Assembly: GCF_006351925.1 (NCBI RefSeq)
Contig: NZ_CP040924.1
Location: 2,171,860-2,235,859, forward strand
Direction of reading: 5' to 3'
DNA from: Clostridium thermarum
Lineage (GTDB): Bacteria; Bacillota; Clostridia; Clostridiales; Clostridiaceae
DNA length: 64,000 nt
Position numbers and translations under genes: made by a program. This document shows positions 35,025 through 44,571 of the stretch, one piece after another; position 1 is the first letter of the stretch; every line of letters starts with the position of its first letter. A model generated the notes under the pieces. That model searched no databases. It saw nothing but the letters and a program-made list of their open reading frames with translations, and was not told the origin of the DNA.

Positions 35025-35282
35025 TTAAATCTTAAATAACAGCCAATTACATTCCTTTGTATTGTATTTTATCTCATATACTTTCTCTTCATTATTTATC
35101 TTACTCTTACATCGAAATACTTTAAGAAGGCTCCCTGCAAATTTTTCTTCGTATTGAAATAAAACCTTATCAATCTTAATAACTTGTTCAGATTCCTTGT
35201 GTTTATACCTGAATCTTACAGGATGAATCCCCTCTTCATCAAACCAAGTGACGATATCGATTTTTTTATTTACTACTTTCAT
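35025..35282 (-). CDS. Small conserved-looking protein, unknown
   Basis: 85 residues from the ATG at 35282, which has GAGGTGG 4 bases upstream. The sequence (MKVVNKKIDIVTWFDEEGIH, then PVRFRYKHKESEQVIKIDKV) looks like a small beta-barrel-type protein with alternating strands. No family recognised. It lies downstream of the HD hydrolase gene on the same strand with an 84-base gap. Confidence 0.6.
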   Translation of the reverse strand: MKVVNKKIDIVTWFDEEGIHPVRFRYKHKESEQVIKIDKVLFQYEEKFAGSLLKVFRCKSKINNEEKVYEIKYNTKECNWLLFKI

Positions 35283-35366
35283 AAATCCACCTCTCATCCA
35301 AACAACTGTTCGTAATATAATTATATACAAAAATCCAGTAAATATTCAAGAGGTAGTAAATCTTTT

Positions 35367-35912
35367 CTATACTTTATTTTTACTTAAAGCTTGTACTAAG
35401 TTTATAAATTCCTTTTCAACACTTTCAAAGGCTCTCATGTTAAAATCATGTGTCATGGCAATGTGAGGAGGATTTTCAAATAGGTCTACTCCCATCAGGT
35501 CCCTAAACTCATAAAAAAGCATTGCGTCATCCACTTCTTTTATCATTCCCAGCTCTTCCTCTGTTACATCTCCAATACCATACTTGTCATAAACAACCTT
35601 CTGTAGCCTATCTTCGAAGGTAAGATATTGGGTCAGATATTTCTTCACCGGCCTTGTGATATCAGCCAGGTAAGCTTCACTGGCATCATGAAACAGGCAG
35701 CCAAGCTGTACCCTTTCAGAATAGCCCCTTGCCTTTGCCTCCTTACAGCAGTTAACGCAGTGCTGGGCAACGGAATAAAAGTGCTTAAAATGTCCATTGG
35801 CCCGGGCCATTTGGGATAGGGAATGAGCTATATCTTCTACGTATATATCTTCTTTGTTAGGTTCTATGGGATAAAACTTTGTCTTTGTGTAGGTCAATAT
35901 ATAATCCTTCAT
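35367..35912 (-). CDS. HD-domain hydrolase, YfbR-like
   Basis: Metal-dependent phosphohydrolase of the HD superfamily. His of HFYSVAQHC, the HD pair in GCLFHDASEAYLADI and Asp in EVDDAMLFYEF form the metal site. 181 residues, close to YfbR-type 5'-nucleotidases that remove phosphate from dNMPs, although the substrate cannot be told from sequence. The ATG at 35912 is chosen because AAAGGAGAG is 6 bases upstream; an ATG two codons earlier abuts that site. Confidence 0.85.
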   Translation of the reverse strand: MKDYILTYTKTKFYPIEPNKEDIYVEDIAHSLSQMARANGHFKHFYSVAQHCVNCCKEAKARGYSERVQLGCLFHDASEAYLADITRPVKKYLTQYLTFEDRLQKVVYDKYGIGDVTEEELGMIKEVDDAMLFYEFRDLMGVDLFENPPHIAMTHDFNMRAFESVEKEFINLVQALSKNKV

Positions 35913-35983
35913 ATGCATCTCTCCTTTTAATTCATATTACCACCTTATTCTGCCGGTTAACAAGACAAAAGAAAATTAAACAC

Positions 35984-36015
35984 GGAAAAAAACATCCGGT
36001 GGTATCACCGGATGT
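35984..36015 (-). terminator. Terminator after the coiled-coil gene
   Basis: ACATCCGGTG (35992-36001) pairs perfectly with CACCGGATGT (36006-36015) around GTAT; on the minus strand seven T follow. Confidence 0.85.
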
Positions 36016-36041
36016 ATGGCTTCTATTATGTATTTCAAATC

Positions 36042-36350
36042 CTAAGCATTTCTTATGGATCTTCTAATTTCTATTATTCTATTGTCATTATTTGCAACCT
36101 TAATGGAAAGATTGTTGACGTCAACCTGTAAGTTGTCTACTTTATCACTTAATTCTTCAAGCTTTTCAGCATTAGCCTTATAGCCATCAAATAATGCCTC
36201 AATCTTTGGACTTATTTCTCCGTCCATCTTTGAATGAAGCTTTTTAACTTCGTTTTCCAAATTATCAAGCCGATTGTCAACTCTATTAAAGCCTTGCTGA
36301 ATTTCACTATACATCTTACTCATTAATTCAAATAGTTTTTCATTTTCCAA
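36042..36350 (-). CDS. Coiled-coil protein, unknown function
   Basis: 102 residues with heptad-like hydrophobic spacing through most of the length (RVDNRLDNLENEVKKL, KVDNLQVDVNNLSIKV). It starts at TTG (ATTGGAAAATG), with AAGGTGGTG 7 bases upstream; the same AAGGTGGTG-type site precedes the ATG of the decayed paralogue at 17073. No known domain. A terminator follows. It is likely a small structural or regulatory protein; partner unknown. Confidence 0.7.
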   Translation of the reverse strand: MENEKLFELMSKMYSEIQQGFNRVDNRLDNLENEVKKLHSKMDGEISPKIEALFDGYKANAEKLEELSDKVDNLQVDVNNLSIKVANNDNRIIEIRRSIRNA

Positions 36351-36548
36351 TGCGCTTCACCACCTTAAAATAACAACTATATTATATCATGGGAGCTCCT
36401 ATATTTCTAATATAACCTGCTGGAAATTTTTTATACGAATTTTTGTTCTAGACATGATGAATAATTTTATTTAAACTTTCTAATATCCTTAAGATAAAAA
36501 TTTTGAGGGCTGTTGCGGTTAATTAGAAAATTGTGAAGTAATTTCTTT

Positions 36549-38660
36549 CTAATGTACAGGTTTATTCAGCACATACCCATAGGCCGTAACCCTATCTTCT
36601 TCCTGTTCCAGATAAACTCCCTGTATCTCTGGAGCAAAGCCCGGGAAGCGGTTAATTCCTTCTTCTAGAATTAAGAAGTATCTTTGGGCTACTTCGTTCC
36701 ATCTCTCTCCGGGAACTACACAGAAGATTCCCGGCGGATATGGCAAGGCACCTTCTAAGGCTATTTCCCCAAGGATGTCTCTTAAGGGTACCAGCTTGGC
36801 ATTATTTCTCACCAGTTCCCAGTTTGCCTCTTGAGGTAACATGGCTTGTTGTGGGAAATATTCCTGTCTAAACAACTTTTTTTGGCAGTCTTTTGCATTC
36901 TGTGATTTATAAAAGTCATGCATTTCCTGGCATAGCCTTCTAATGGTATAATCTCTATACCTATCTATATTATTCTTATAAAGACTTGGAAGCACTTCAC
37001 TTAAAGGGGCATCTTCCCTTACAAGCTCTTCAAACTTAGCCAATTGAGCCACTAGCTTTTCCATTTTTGCCATGGATTCTGCCGGGGTTAACAAGAACAA
37101 AATAGAGTTCAAATCATTCTTTTCCGGTATGGTTCCATGCTCTCTTAAGTAGTTAGCAAGAATAGTAGCAGGTATACCAAAGTCTTCATACTCTCCGGTT
37201 TCAGCATCAATTCCCGGTGTGGTCAGCATGAATTTGTTAGGATCTACAAAATACTGATTTTCTCCGTAGCCTTCAAAGGAATGCCACTTCTCGCCGGGAG
37301 TAAATTTAAAGAATTCGATATTGTTTGCAATTTCTTCAGTATCATATTCTTCCCACTTTTTGCCCTTAACAACGGGTGGTATAAAAGGTTTAATTAGTGT
37401 GCAGCTTCTTAGTACAGCCTTTCTGGCTTCAACCCCCAGCTTTATGCACTGGGACCACAGCCGTCTGCCAGCTTCCCCTTCCTGCATTCTCGCATTTACA
37501 TCCAAGGAGGCAAATAAGGGATAGAAGGGGCTGGTGGAAGCGTGTAGTCTGAACACATTATTAAAGCGTTTATGGTCCACATAACGCCTTTGACCCTTTA
37601 TGTGGTTATCCTTCTTGTGTATCTGGGAGGCCTGGGAAAATCCTGCCTGCTGCTTATGAACGGAATGAGTCACCAAGATCCCCGGGTCTTCTGGACCTAG
37701 CTCCAGCAGCAAGGGTGAACAATCTCTCATCATTGGGATGAACTGCTCATACCCCACCCAAGCAGAGTCAAAAAGGATATAATCACAAAGGTGGCCTATT
37801 TTGTCCACTACCTGTCGAGCATTATAGATGGTGCCATCATAGGTACCAAGCTGAATTACAGCCAGCCTAAAGGGTCTTTTAGCAGCAGCCTTTTCAGGAT
37901 CTACCTTTGCTGCCTCTGCTCTTAAATAGGCCTCGTCAAAGCAGTGCTCATCAATACCCCCTATAAAGCCAAAAGGATTACGGGCAGTTTCTAAATATAC
38001 AGGCTTGCCTCCGGAGATCACAAGGGCTGAATTATATACTGACTTATGATTGTTTCTGTCAAACAGAACCAAGTCCCCCGGTGCCGCTACTGCATTTATG
38101 GCTACCGCATTAGATGTGCTGGTACCGTTCATTACAAAATAGGTCTTGTCCGCATTGTATACCTTAGCAGCATAGACCTGGGCATCCTTGGCCGGTCCTT
38201 CGTGGATAAGCAAATCCCCAAGGGCAACATCCGCATTACAAATATCTGACCTAAAGACCATTTCTCCGTAAAAATCATAGAGATACCTACCGGCAGGATG
38301 CTTGCGGAAGTATTGACCTCCCTGATGGCCCGGGCAATTAAACTGTAAATTACCGCTGTCTACGTAATCACTCAAGGTCTTAAAGAAGGGCGGTAGTATC
38401 TTTTCTTCATATTCATTAGCAGCATTTTCAATTTCTCTGCTAAAGTCTTCACGAGAAAACTCATCCATGTCCTTTTCAACAATAAAGACCGGAACTCCAA
38501 ATTTTGTATTATCTATCTCCTCAAGTAAGCCTCTTTCAGAGGTCATCAAAACCACTGCAGCTACATCCGTATAGTCAGTGTCTTTTGTTAAAATCAAATT
38601 TCTACTGGTGTGAAAATACTCTTTAGATTCTGTGGTACAAGCTATTTTTAAGTGTCTCAT
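36549..38660 (-). CDS. Ornithine decarboxylase (fold type I)
   Basis: PLP enzyme that makes putrescine from ornithine. The N-terminal 110 residues are the wing domain; the PLP lysine is in THSVHKQQAGFSQASQIHKK near residue 345; FNCPGHQGGQYFRKHPAG and the large C-terminal domain ending GFAPEIQGVYLEQEEDRVTA match long ornithine decarboxylases of the SpeC/SpeF kind rather than lysine or arginine enzymes. 703 residues, normal length. The ATG at 38660 has GAAGGAG 7 bases before it. No antiporter gene is adjacent, so a biosynthetic role is more likely than acid stress. Substrate specificity is by resemblance. Confidence 0.85.
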   Translation of the reverse strand: MRHLKIACTTESKEYFHTSRNLILTKDTDYTDVAAVVLMTSERGLLEEIDNTKFGVPVFIVEKDMDEFSREDFSREIENAANEYEEKILPPFFKTLSDYVDSGNLQFNCPGHQGGQYFRKHPAGRYLYDFYGEMVFRSDICNADVALGDLLIHEGPAKDAQVYAAKVYNADKTYFVMNGTSTSNAVAINAVAAPGDLVLFDRNNHKSVYNSALVISGGKPVYLETARNPFGFIGGIDEHCFDEAYLRAEAAKVDPEKAAAKRPFRLAVIQLGTYDGTIYNARQVVDKIGHLCDYILFDSAWVGYEQFIPMMRDCSPLLLELGPEDPGILVTHSVHKQQAGFSQASQIHKKDNHIKGQRRYVDHKRFNNVFRLHASTSPFYPLFASLDVNARMQEGEAGRRLWSQCIKLGVEARKAVLRSCTLIKPFIPPVVKGKKWEEYDTEEIANNIEFFKFTPGEKWHSFEGYGENQYFVDPNKFMLTTPGIDAETGEYEDFGIPATILANYLREHGTIPEKNDLNSILFLLTPAESMAKMEKLVAQLAKFEELVREDAPLSEVLPSLYKNNIDRYRDYTIRRLCQEMHDFYKSQNAKDCQKKLFRQEYFPQQAMLPQEANWELVRNNAKLVPLRDILGEIALEGALPYPPGIFCVVPGERWNEVAQRYFLILEEGINRFPGFAPEIQGVYLEQEEDRVTAYGYVLNKPVH

Positions 38661-38809
38661 TCTGTTTCTCCTTCGCAATTAATATATGTGAAATATACTT
38701 TCAACCAATGAGTTTTTAGTATTCTCACGGTATATTATACAAGGAAAGTTTGTAAATAGTAAATACATGGAGCATTATTTTAAGATTGAAGAAAAAAAGT
38801 TTGTTAATT

Positions 38810-38838
38810 TTGCCAATATATCCGAACTAAGTTATAAT
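38810..38838 (+). promoter_or_regulatory. Promoter for the SIMPL gene
   Basis: TTGCCA (38810-38815) and TATAAT (38833-38838) with a 17-base spacer, about 55 bases before the ATG. Confidence 0.7.
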
Positions 38839-38893
38839 TGTATCCGTATACATAGTAGCACATAGCTAATTTTAAAATTTAGGAGGGTCAATC

Positions 38894-39637
38894 ATGAAAT
38901 CAAAACGAAATGTCCTTATAGGAGCCTTTGCTGCTGCGGCTTTATTACTTTCAACAATAGCAATTACAAATAATAATGTTGTTGAAGCTAATACCTCAAG
39001 CACAGATGTGGCTGAAGCAAGAACCATAACTGCCTATGGTGAAGGTGCAATAGAGGCAAGTCCTGATGTGGCTTATGTATCCGTAGGAGTAATCACCGAG
39101 GGTAAAGAATTAGCTAAAGTTCAAGCTGAGAATGCTGAGAAAATGACAAAAGTGACTACAAGCCTGACAAACTTAGGAATAAAGAAAGAAGAAATCAAGA
39201 CTACCAGCTACTCTGTAAATCCAAAGTATGTATGGGATGATAAGACCGGAGAGAGCTCCATAGCAGGCTACACCGTAAGTAATATATTAGAAGTAACTAT
39301 CAATGACATCAGTAAAACCGGCACAATTTTAGATGCCGTTGTTGCTAATGGCAGCAATTCAGTTAACAGCATTAGATTTGGCATTAAGAATCAGACTGAC
39401 CTTTATAACAAGGCCTTAGAAATAGCAGTAAAGGATGCCAAGGCCAAGGCTGAAGCAATGGGTAAAGGCTTAAGCATAACCAATATCCAGCCTTACAAGA
39501 TCACAGAAGCAAGCAGCAGAAATACACCTGTTTACTTTGAAAGCGCTGCAATGGATTTAGCAAAATCAAGCACACCAATCAGCGAAGGACAGTTAAAAGT
39601 ATCCGCCAGCGTGTCCGTTGAATTCTCCTTTAAGTAA
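38894..39637 (+). CDS. SIMPL-domain (DUF541/YggE-like) secreted protein
   Basis: 247 residues with a signal peptide or single N-terminal helix (NVLIGAFAAAALLLSTIAIT). The SIMPL domain follows: TITAYGEGAIEASPDVAYVS, TTSYSVNPKYVWDD, IAGYTVSNILEVTI. Family members (YggE, BP26) are extracytoplasmic, sometimes oligomeric, and linked to oxidative stress; exact function unknown. TAGGAGGG precedes the ATG, with a strong promoter and terminator, so it is a single-gene unit. Confidence 0.9.
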   Translation: MKSKRNVLIGAFAAAALLLSTIAITNNNVVEANTSSTDVAEARTITAYGEGAIEASPDVAYVSVGVITEGKELAKVQAENAEKMTKVTTSLTNLGIKKEEIKTTSYSVNPKYVWDDKTGESSIAGYTVSNILEVTINDISKTGTILDAVVANGSNSVNSIRFGIKNQTDLYNKALEIAVKDAKAKAEAMGKGLSITNIQPYKITEASSRNTPVYFESAAMDLAKSSTPISEGQLKVSASVSVEFSFK

Positions 39638-39656
39638 ATAAGTTTTCCTCACTATT

Positions 39657-39694
39657 AAAGCCCTCCAGTTTTTTTCACTGGAGGGCCTTTTTTT
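39657..39694 (+). terminator. Terminator after the SIMPL gene
   Basis: AAAGCCCTCCAGT pairs with ACTGGAGGGCctt around a T-rich loop, then seven T. Confidence 0.9.
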
Positions 39695-39786
39695 AGGCAT
39701 TACAGCTTAGCCACCGGCTCTACAAGCCTTTGAGGTTTTGATGCCTCTTTCACCGATTTTATTTATTTTATCTTACAAGCTTTCTG

Positions 39787-42555
39787 TTACACTTCTCTAA
39801 ACTCGATCCACTCAACTTCCATAGTTGGCTTTATAACGTCAAGTTTTAACTCATATATTCCCTCTTCCAGCTCAACCTTAACCAGCTTTTGCCTGATCCA
39901 TCCGCCGTCTGTACCGCTGGTCTGTATTGTTGTAACTATCTTGTCGTTTAGTACAAGATTACATGCTATTTGAGCCAAGTTGTTTTGTGGTGACATGATA
40001 TTTACAATAATACGGTAAACCCCTGCCTTATCAGCCTTTATATAGGTTGGAGCGGATGTACTTGGCTGAATCTTGACATTGCCGCATATGCTCTGTACCT
40101 TATCCGGTGCAAGTGATGGATTGGCTGTGAACTTTTCAACTGCTTCATTAAATTCTTGCTTTCTGAAGAATACCGGTGCCTGCATCAAGAAGTTGCAAAT
40201 GTTCACAGCGCAGCGCTGCAATTCTCCACGGGTTAATGTGCCGTTCTCCAGGGATTCTATAGTATTATCTTCTCCGGAGTTAATTTCAGCACCATAGTTA
40301 TTGATAACCATGTATACATCGTTTTGAGCACGAACCATGAAGCTGGTGTACTTTCTGTCTGATTCTCCACCCGCTATAGGATCGTTCATTCTTGCCCACC
40401 AGTCAGTCATAACCATTCCTTTGAATCCCCATTCCTTACGTAGAATAGTAGTATTCAAATCATAGTTAGAAGCTGCCCAATGTCCGTTGATTGGGTTGTA
40501 GGAGGTCATAATGGCCTTGGCCCCGCCTTCTTTTACTGCTATTTCAAAGCCTCTCAGGTAAAGTTCTCTAAGAGCACGTTCAGAAACTACTGCATCTACA
40601 AGGAAACGTGACTTTTCCTGGTTGTTGCAGGCAAAATGTTTAAGTGTTGCATTGGAGCCGCCCTTCTTGATACCCCTAGTTGCTGCTGCTGCAAAATAGC
40701 CGGTAATCAGCGGGTCCTCTGAATAATATTCAAAGTTACGGCCGTTTAATGGGCTGCGTCTAAGATTTAAGCCCGGTCCCAGCAACAAATCTATATTATT
40801 CTGTAATAGCTCTTTACCTTCCATTACATAAAGCTCTTCTACTAATTCTACATTCCAGGTTGCTGAAAGCAGAGTTCCTATTGGCAGCTGTGTTGCCTTA
40901 AGACCTGTTTCCATACGGATACCGGATGGTCCGTCTGCTGTACAGCCTATTGGAATACCATAGCTGAACAGACCATCACTTACGCCCCCAAAGGCTGATG
41001 CTGTTCCTGGTGTAACCCAAGGGCTGCTCATTCCTTCACCTCTAACGATTGTAGCCAATTCATCATCACTAAGCTGGGCAATAAAGTTTTCCATAGTAAC
41101 TTTATTGTCATAAACGTCTCTTAATTTATACCCCTTATTGCCTGTATAGTCTATAGACTTTGGAAGATTCTTTTCTATTCTGTCTGCTAGGGATATCTTC
41201 TGCTTTGGCACCTCTTCAAAAGTTAATTCGTAGGTTCCATCAGCATTTCTCTTGCCAGGTTTCATTCTTGTAAAGTCTTCTGTAGGAGCGCAAGCCTCTT
41301 CCAACTGTTCTACCACCTGAAGTTCTTCTACCACATAACTTCCCACTTTTACAGCCTTCTTAACACTGCTTCCTGCATAGAAGTTATATTCTCCCTCTTC
41401 CAGAACATAGCAGGAAGGGTGCCCAGTGTAGCCTCCATCGTCATAGGAGGCCATCATATTAACAGGGAAACTTATTGTAAGCACTTCTGCTTCACCGGGC
41501 TCGAGCGTCTTAGTCTTAGCAAAGGCTGCTAAAACTCTTGCAGGCTTTCCCAGCTTACCTTGTGGTGCTTCAAAGTATATTTGAACTACTTCTTTTCCGG
41601 GATACTTGGTACCAACATTCTTTACTGTAGCCCCTATTTCTATGTACTTTTCTCCGTACTTGTCAACAACCTTTGCCTGGCCCGGTACTATCTCAAAGTC
41701 TGTATAAGATAGTCCAAAACCAAACTCATATTGAACCTTATCAGGACAGAAAGTCTCAAAATAACGGTAGCCTACATATATATCTTCCTGATAATAGTTT
41801 CTGTGTTCATCTCCGTAATTTTTTGTTGATGGATAGTCATCTATAGAATAGGCTATGGTGTCTGTCAACTTACCGCTTGGTGTAACATCTCCCATCAACA
41901 CGTCAGCAGCGGCATTTCCGCCTTCCATACCGCCCTGCCATACATAGATAACTGCCTTAATATGGTTTAAGCAGCTTTCATCATTAACCCAGTTCATATC
42001 AATGATATTAGAAACATTTAGTACAACTGCTACATCTTCAAAATGCTTACATACTTTCCTAAGCATATCCTTTTCTTCTTCTGTCAACTGATAGCTTCCC
42101 GGAGCGTCAGCATTGTCCTTGTCTTCTCCGGCTGTACGTCCTATAACTACTATGGCCTTAGAGGATTTTTTTCTTGCTTCACTAACCAATTCATCAGTCA
42201 GTGGCATTTCCTTCTGGTGCCAGGGCTCTGCAGCCCAGCCACCGCCGCCGTTGTCAAAGGGATTTTTCTCAATCCATCTCTCGTATACAGCTGCCAAGGC
42301 TTCATTTACCACAATATTTTTCTTTCTGAGCCCATCTAGCAGGTTGGTTGTATATTGAACATTAACACTTCCGCCTGAACCAGTTCCGCTTCTATAATAA
42401 TTAATTTGAATTCTACCAAAAATAGAAACCGCTTCTCCCTGAAGAATAGGAAGAACTTGATTTTCATTTTTTAATAATACAGCACCTTCTGCTGCAACTT
42501 TTCTGCTAAATTCAGCAAAGCCTTTTAGTGGAATTCCTATTGTCTGATTGTTCAT
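39787..42555 (-). CDS. Circularly permuted GH3 beta-glucosidase
   Basis: Family 3 glycoside hydrolase of 922 residues with permuted domain order. The (alpha/beta)6-type domain that is normally C-terminal comes first (FSRKVAAEGAVLLKNENQVL; KAVIYVWQGGMEGGNAAADV; YEFGFGLSYT), then an FnIII-like part, then the TIM-barrel (TLKHFACNNQEKSR; AIMTSYNPINGHWAASN) with the nucleophile Asp of GMVMTDWW at about residue 718. The last 100 residues form a CBM6-like domain (ADKAGVYRIIVNIMSP). This is the layout of Ruminococcus/Butyrivibrio-type beta-glucosidases. No signal peptide, so it acts inside on imported oligosaccharides. GGAGG-like GGAGGTAAAGTAA lies before the ATG. Single gene. Confidence 0.9.
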   Translation of the reverse strand: MNNQTIGIPLKGFAEFSRKVAAEGAVLLKNENQVLPILQGEAVSIFGRIQINYYRSGTGSGGSVNVQYTTNLLDGLRKKNIVVNEALAAVYERWIEKNPFDNGGGGWAAEPWHQKEMPLTDELVSEARKKSSKAIVVIGRTAGEDKDNADAPGSYQLTEEEKDMLRKVCKHFEDVAVVLNVSNIIDMNWVNDESCLNHIKAVIYVWQGGMEGGNAAADVLMGDVTPSGKLTDTIAYSIDDYPSTKNYGDEHRNYYQEDIYVGYRYFETFCPDKVQYEFGFGLSYTDFEIVPGQAKVVDKYGEKYIEIGATVKNVGTKYPGKEVVQIYFEAPQGKLGKPARVLAAFAKTKTLEPGEAEVLTISFPVNMMASYDDGGYTGHPSCYVLEEGEYNFYAGSSVKKAVKVGSYVVEELQVVEQLEEACAPTEDFTRMKPGKRNADGTYELTFEEVPKQKISLADRIEKNLPKSIDYTGNKGYKLRDVYDNKVTMENFIAQLSDDELATIVRGEGMSSPWVTPGTASAFGGVSDGLFSYGIPIGCTADGPSGIRMETGLKATQLPIGTLLSATWNVELVEELYVMEGKELLQNNIDLLLGPGLNLRRSPLNGRNFEYYSEDPLITGYFAAAATRGIKKGGSNATLKHFACNNQEKSRFLVDAVVSERALRELYLRGFEIAVKEGGAKAIMTSYNPINGHWAASNYDLNTTILRKEWGFKGMVMTDWWARMNDPIAGGESDRKYTSFMVRAQNDVYMVINNYGAEINSGEDNTIESLENGTLTRGELQRCAVNICNFLMQAPVFFRKQEFNEAVEKFTANPSLAPDKVQSICGNVKIQPSTSAPTYIKADKAGVYRIIVNIMSPQNNLAQIACNLVLNDKIVTTIQTSGTDGGWIRQKLVKVELEEGIYELKLDVIKPTMEVEWIEFREV

Positions 42556-42738
42556 TTACTTTACCTCCAAACGCTATGATAACACCATTATAGAATATAA
42601 TATAAAACTTTGCTTTAACTTTTATATCAAATATTTTAGAAATCTTACTGTGGCCTATACATACTTGTATTATTTTTACATTTTAACTTCTTTACCCATT
42701 GAGATTGAACAGGGGCATTGTACTTTCTGAAAACAAGA

Positions 42739-42771
42739 AGAAGCTTGCAATATTAACAAGCTTCTTTTTTT
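42739..42771. terminator. Hairpin between sigma operon and GH3 gene
   Basis: AGAAGCTTG (42739-42747) and CAAGCTTCT (42757-42765), then T-run on the plus strand. T-rich sequence also follows on the minus strand, so it can end the anti-sigma transcript. Confidence 0.6.
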
Positions 42772-42798
42772 AAATATCATACTATGAAATACTAATTA

Positions 42799-43617
42799 TT
42801 ATTTTATTGATCTTGCAACTTTTACAGCCTCTTCTTCGCTTATCTGTCCTTCTAAGATGTAAAGTACATCATCACTTATCCATCTCAATTGAGTGTAATC
42901 CGGTGCTATTTCTATATCATCTGCCCTAAGTTTTCCGGTAGTCATCTCTCCACTTGAACCGTTAATATCTACCACTTTACTGCCTGCGAAACCATCTATG
43001 GAGAAAGCCCCACTTCTCATAGTTATAGTAAAAAATCTGTCACTGTCTTCAAAGCTAATCATAACATCCATGCCCTTCTTACTCATATCTGCAGGCACCT
43101 GAACCAAGTTAAGTTCATAGTTTGCAGGTAAATACTGAGGCAGCTTTAATTTGCTTCCCATATACACTTTTGCAGCCTCTAATGTTCCCGGCTCATAGAG
43201 GGGGGTGCCAGTTCCTTCATAGGGTTCAGTACTTTGGGCAGGGGAGGTTTCACTGGCTCCTGCAGGGGCTTGAAGGGCACTGGAATCACTGGATACCGGA
43301 TCATTAGGATTCAAGCTGGCATCATTAGGCTGCGTAGCATATAAATCCGTTCCGTTGGAGTTTTCTCCCGCAGCTTCCATCAAAGTACGGGGAGAATCTA
43401 TCACCTGGTCTCTTCCATTTGGAAGCGGGTTAAAGTTTAACACTGCTAGTGCTAAGGCCGCTGCTACTGCAACAGCGGCAGGAGTCACTATAAAGCTTCG
43501 TTTTGAACTTGTTTCCTTTTTACACTTTTCTATAGTCCTCTTCTTTAAGTCTTCACTTACTACTATATCCTTCATCATATCATCTGCTATATTTTTAAAC
43601 TCATCTAATTTATTCAA
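42799..43617 (-). CDS. Membrane anti-sigma-like protein with DUF4367
   Basis: 272 residues. The N-terminal 40 residues are cytoplasmic, followed by one membrane helix (FIVTPAAVAVAAALALAVLN), a Ser/Thr/Pro-rich linker, and an extracytoplasmic DUF4367 domain (YLPANYELNLVQVP ... TQLRWISDDVLYILEGQISE). This is the usual layout of a partner for a clostridial ECF sigma factor. The start is a TTG at 43617, 8 bases after AAAGGAG and overlapping the sigma stop, so the two are translated together. Signal and release mechanism unknown. Confidence 0.8.
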   Translation of the reverse strand: MNKLDEFKNIADDMMKDIVVSEDLKKRTIEKCKKETSSKRSFIVTPAAVAVAAALALAVLNFNPLPNGRDQVIDSPRTLMEAAGENSNGTDLYATQPNDASLNPNDPVSSDSSALQAPAGASETSPAQSTEPYEGTGTPLYEPGTLEAAKVYMGSKLKLPQYLPANYELNLVQVPADMSKKGMDVMISFEDSDRFFTITMRSGAFSIDGFAGSKVVDINGSSGEMTTGKLRADDIEIAPDYTQLRWISDDVLYILEGQISEEEAVKVARSIK

Positions 43618-44152
43618 CAGCTTCACTCCTTTCAACAATTTGCTTTTTTAATGTGTCTCTGGCCCTGGTAAGCCGGCTTCTCACTGTACCTTCCGGCACA
43701 CCTAATATTTTTCCTATTTCTACAGTACTGTAGCTGTGATAATAAAAGAAAATTATTACTTCCTTATACTGTACAGGCAATTCTAGAACTCGCTTGTACA
43801 ATTGCTCATTTTCTATATTCCAGATTGCTTCCTTTTCTATATCGTCATTCATGGCATTCATCAAATATTCTTCTTCCTGAACAACCTTTTGTGACCAGAA
43901 GCTCTTTAATATATCTTTACAAGTATTGATTGTTATGCTCATGAGCCAGGTCTTTTCACTGCTATGACCTTTAAATCTATCATAATTTTTTAGTACCTTA
44001 ATAAACACTTCCTGAAAAGCATCCTCTGCTTTCTGTGTGTCCTTGAGGTACATGTAGGCTGTCCGCAGCACGTCATTGCCATACGTATCTATCATTCTCT
44101 CAATTTCTGCAGTTTTATTGTCTTTTTGTTTATGTTTTAAAAAGAAACCCAA
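43610..44152 (-). CDS. ECF sigma factor
   Basis: 180 residues with sigma-2 (YGNDVLRTAYMYLKDTQKAE, DAFQEVFIKVLKNYDRFKG, TWLMSITINTCKD) and sigma-4 (LPVQYKEVIIFFYYHSYSTV, EIGKILGVPEGTVRSRLTRA) regions. GGGGGACCG-type sequence precedes the ATG. It is followed by an overlapping anti-sigma-like gene. The upstream region holds CGTCTAAT on both strands, a common ECF -10, but no well-spaced -35 was found, so autoregulation is possible but not shown. Confidence 0.9.
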   Translation of the reverse strand: MGFFLKHKQKDNKTAEIERMIDTYGNDVLRTAYMYLKDTQKAEDAFQEVFIKVLKNYDRFKGHSSEKTWLMSITINTCKDILKSFWSQKVVQEEEYLMNAMNDDIEKEAIWNIENEQLYKRVLELPVQYKEVIIFFYYHSYSTVEIGKILGVPEGTVRSRLTRARDTLKKQIVERSEAVE

Positions 44153-44571
44153 AGTTCGGTCCCCCTCTTCTATGTCATGACATATTTCTATATATCAATC
44201 TTCTTTCTTGCAAGTAAGAATTTAATCTTCAATTATTAGACGAATATAAAAAATAAAACGCTCCATAAAAAAGTCAAAAATTTTTAAACTATTTATGGAG
44301 CGGAAACTTTTTCTGTCTCGTCTAATGGGTATAAGACAAGAAAACTTAAAAATTTAAGGAGGCAGATACTTCATAATCAATAAAAGAAAAGCTGTTAAGT
44401 AAGAAATGAAGTATTGAAGTGCTATCTCAACTATACAACTACTTTACCCATATCACGATTTCCAAAAAAAAATTAAAACTGCGTACCAACGCAGTTTTAA
44501 TTATCAGTAATAAGCAGTAAGTAATTGTGGAGGATTTTTTCTCCGCTTCTCTCCGAAAAATCATAATAGTA
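44153..44571. other. Intergenic region with hairpins and a startless Shine-Dalgarno
   Basis: Contains a perfect 11-base stem CGCTCCATAAA/TTTATGGAGCG (44259-44302), and AAGGAGG at about 44357-44363 followed by ATAATCAATAAAAG with no ATG, which looks like a dead gene start. AATTAAAACTGCGT/ACGCAGTTTTAATT (44471-44502) is a terminator for the minus-strand S-component gene. CGTCTAAT occurs at 44319 (plus) and, inverted, near 44240. Confidence 0.5.

Noticed and set aside
44298..44326. ECF promoter GGAAAC ... CGTCTAAT
   Set aside because: Spacing is about 11 bases, too short for a typical ECF promoter, and it points away from the sigma gene.
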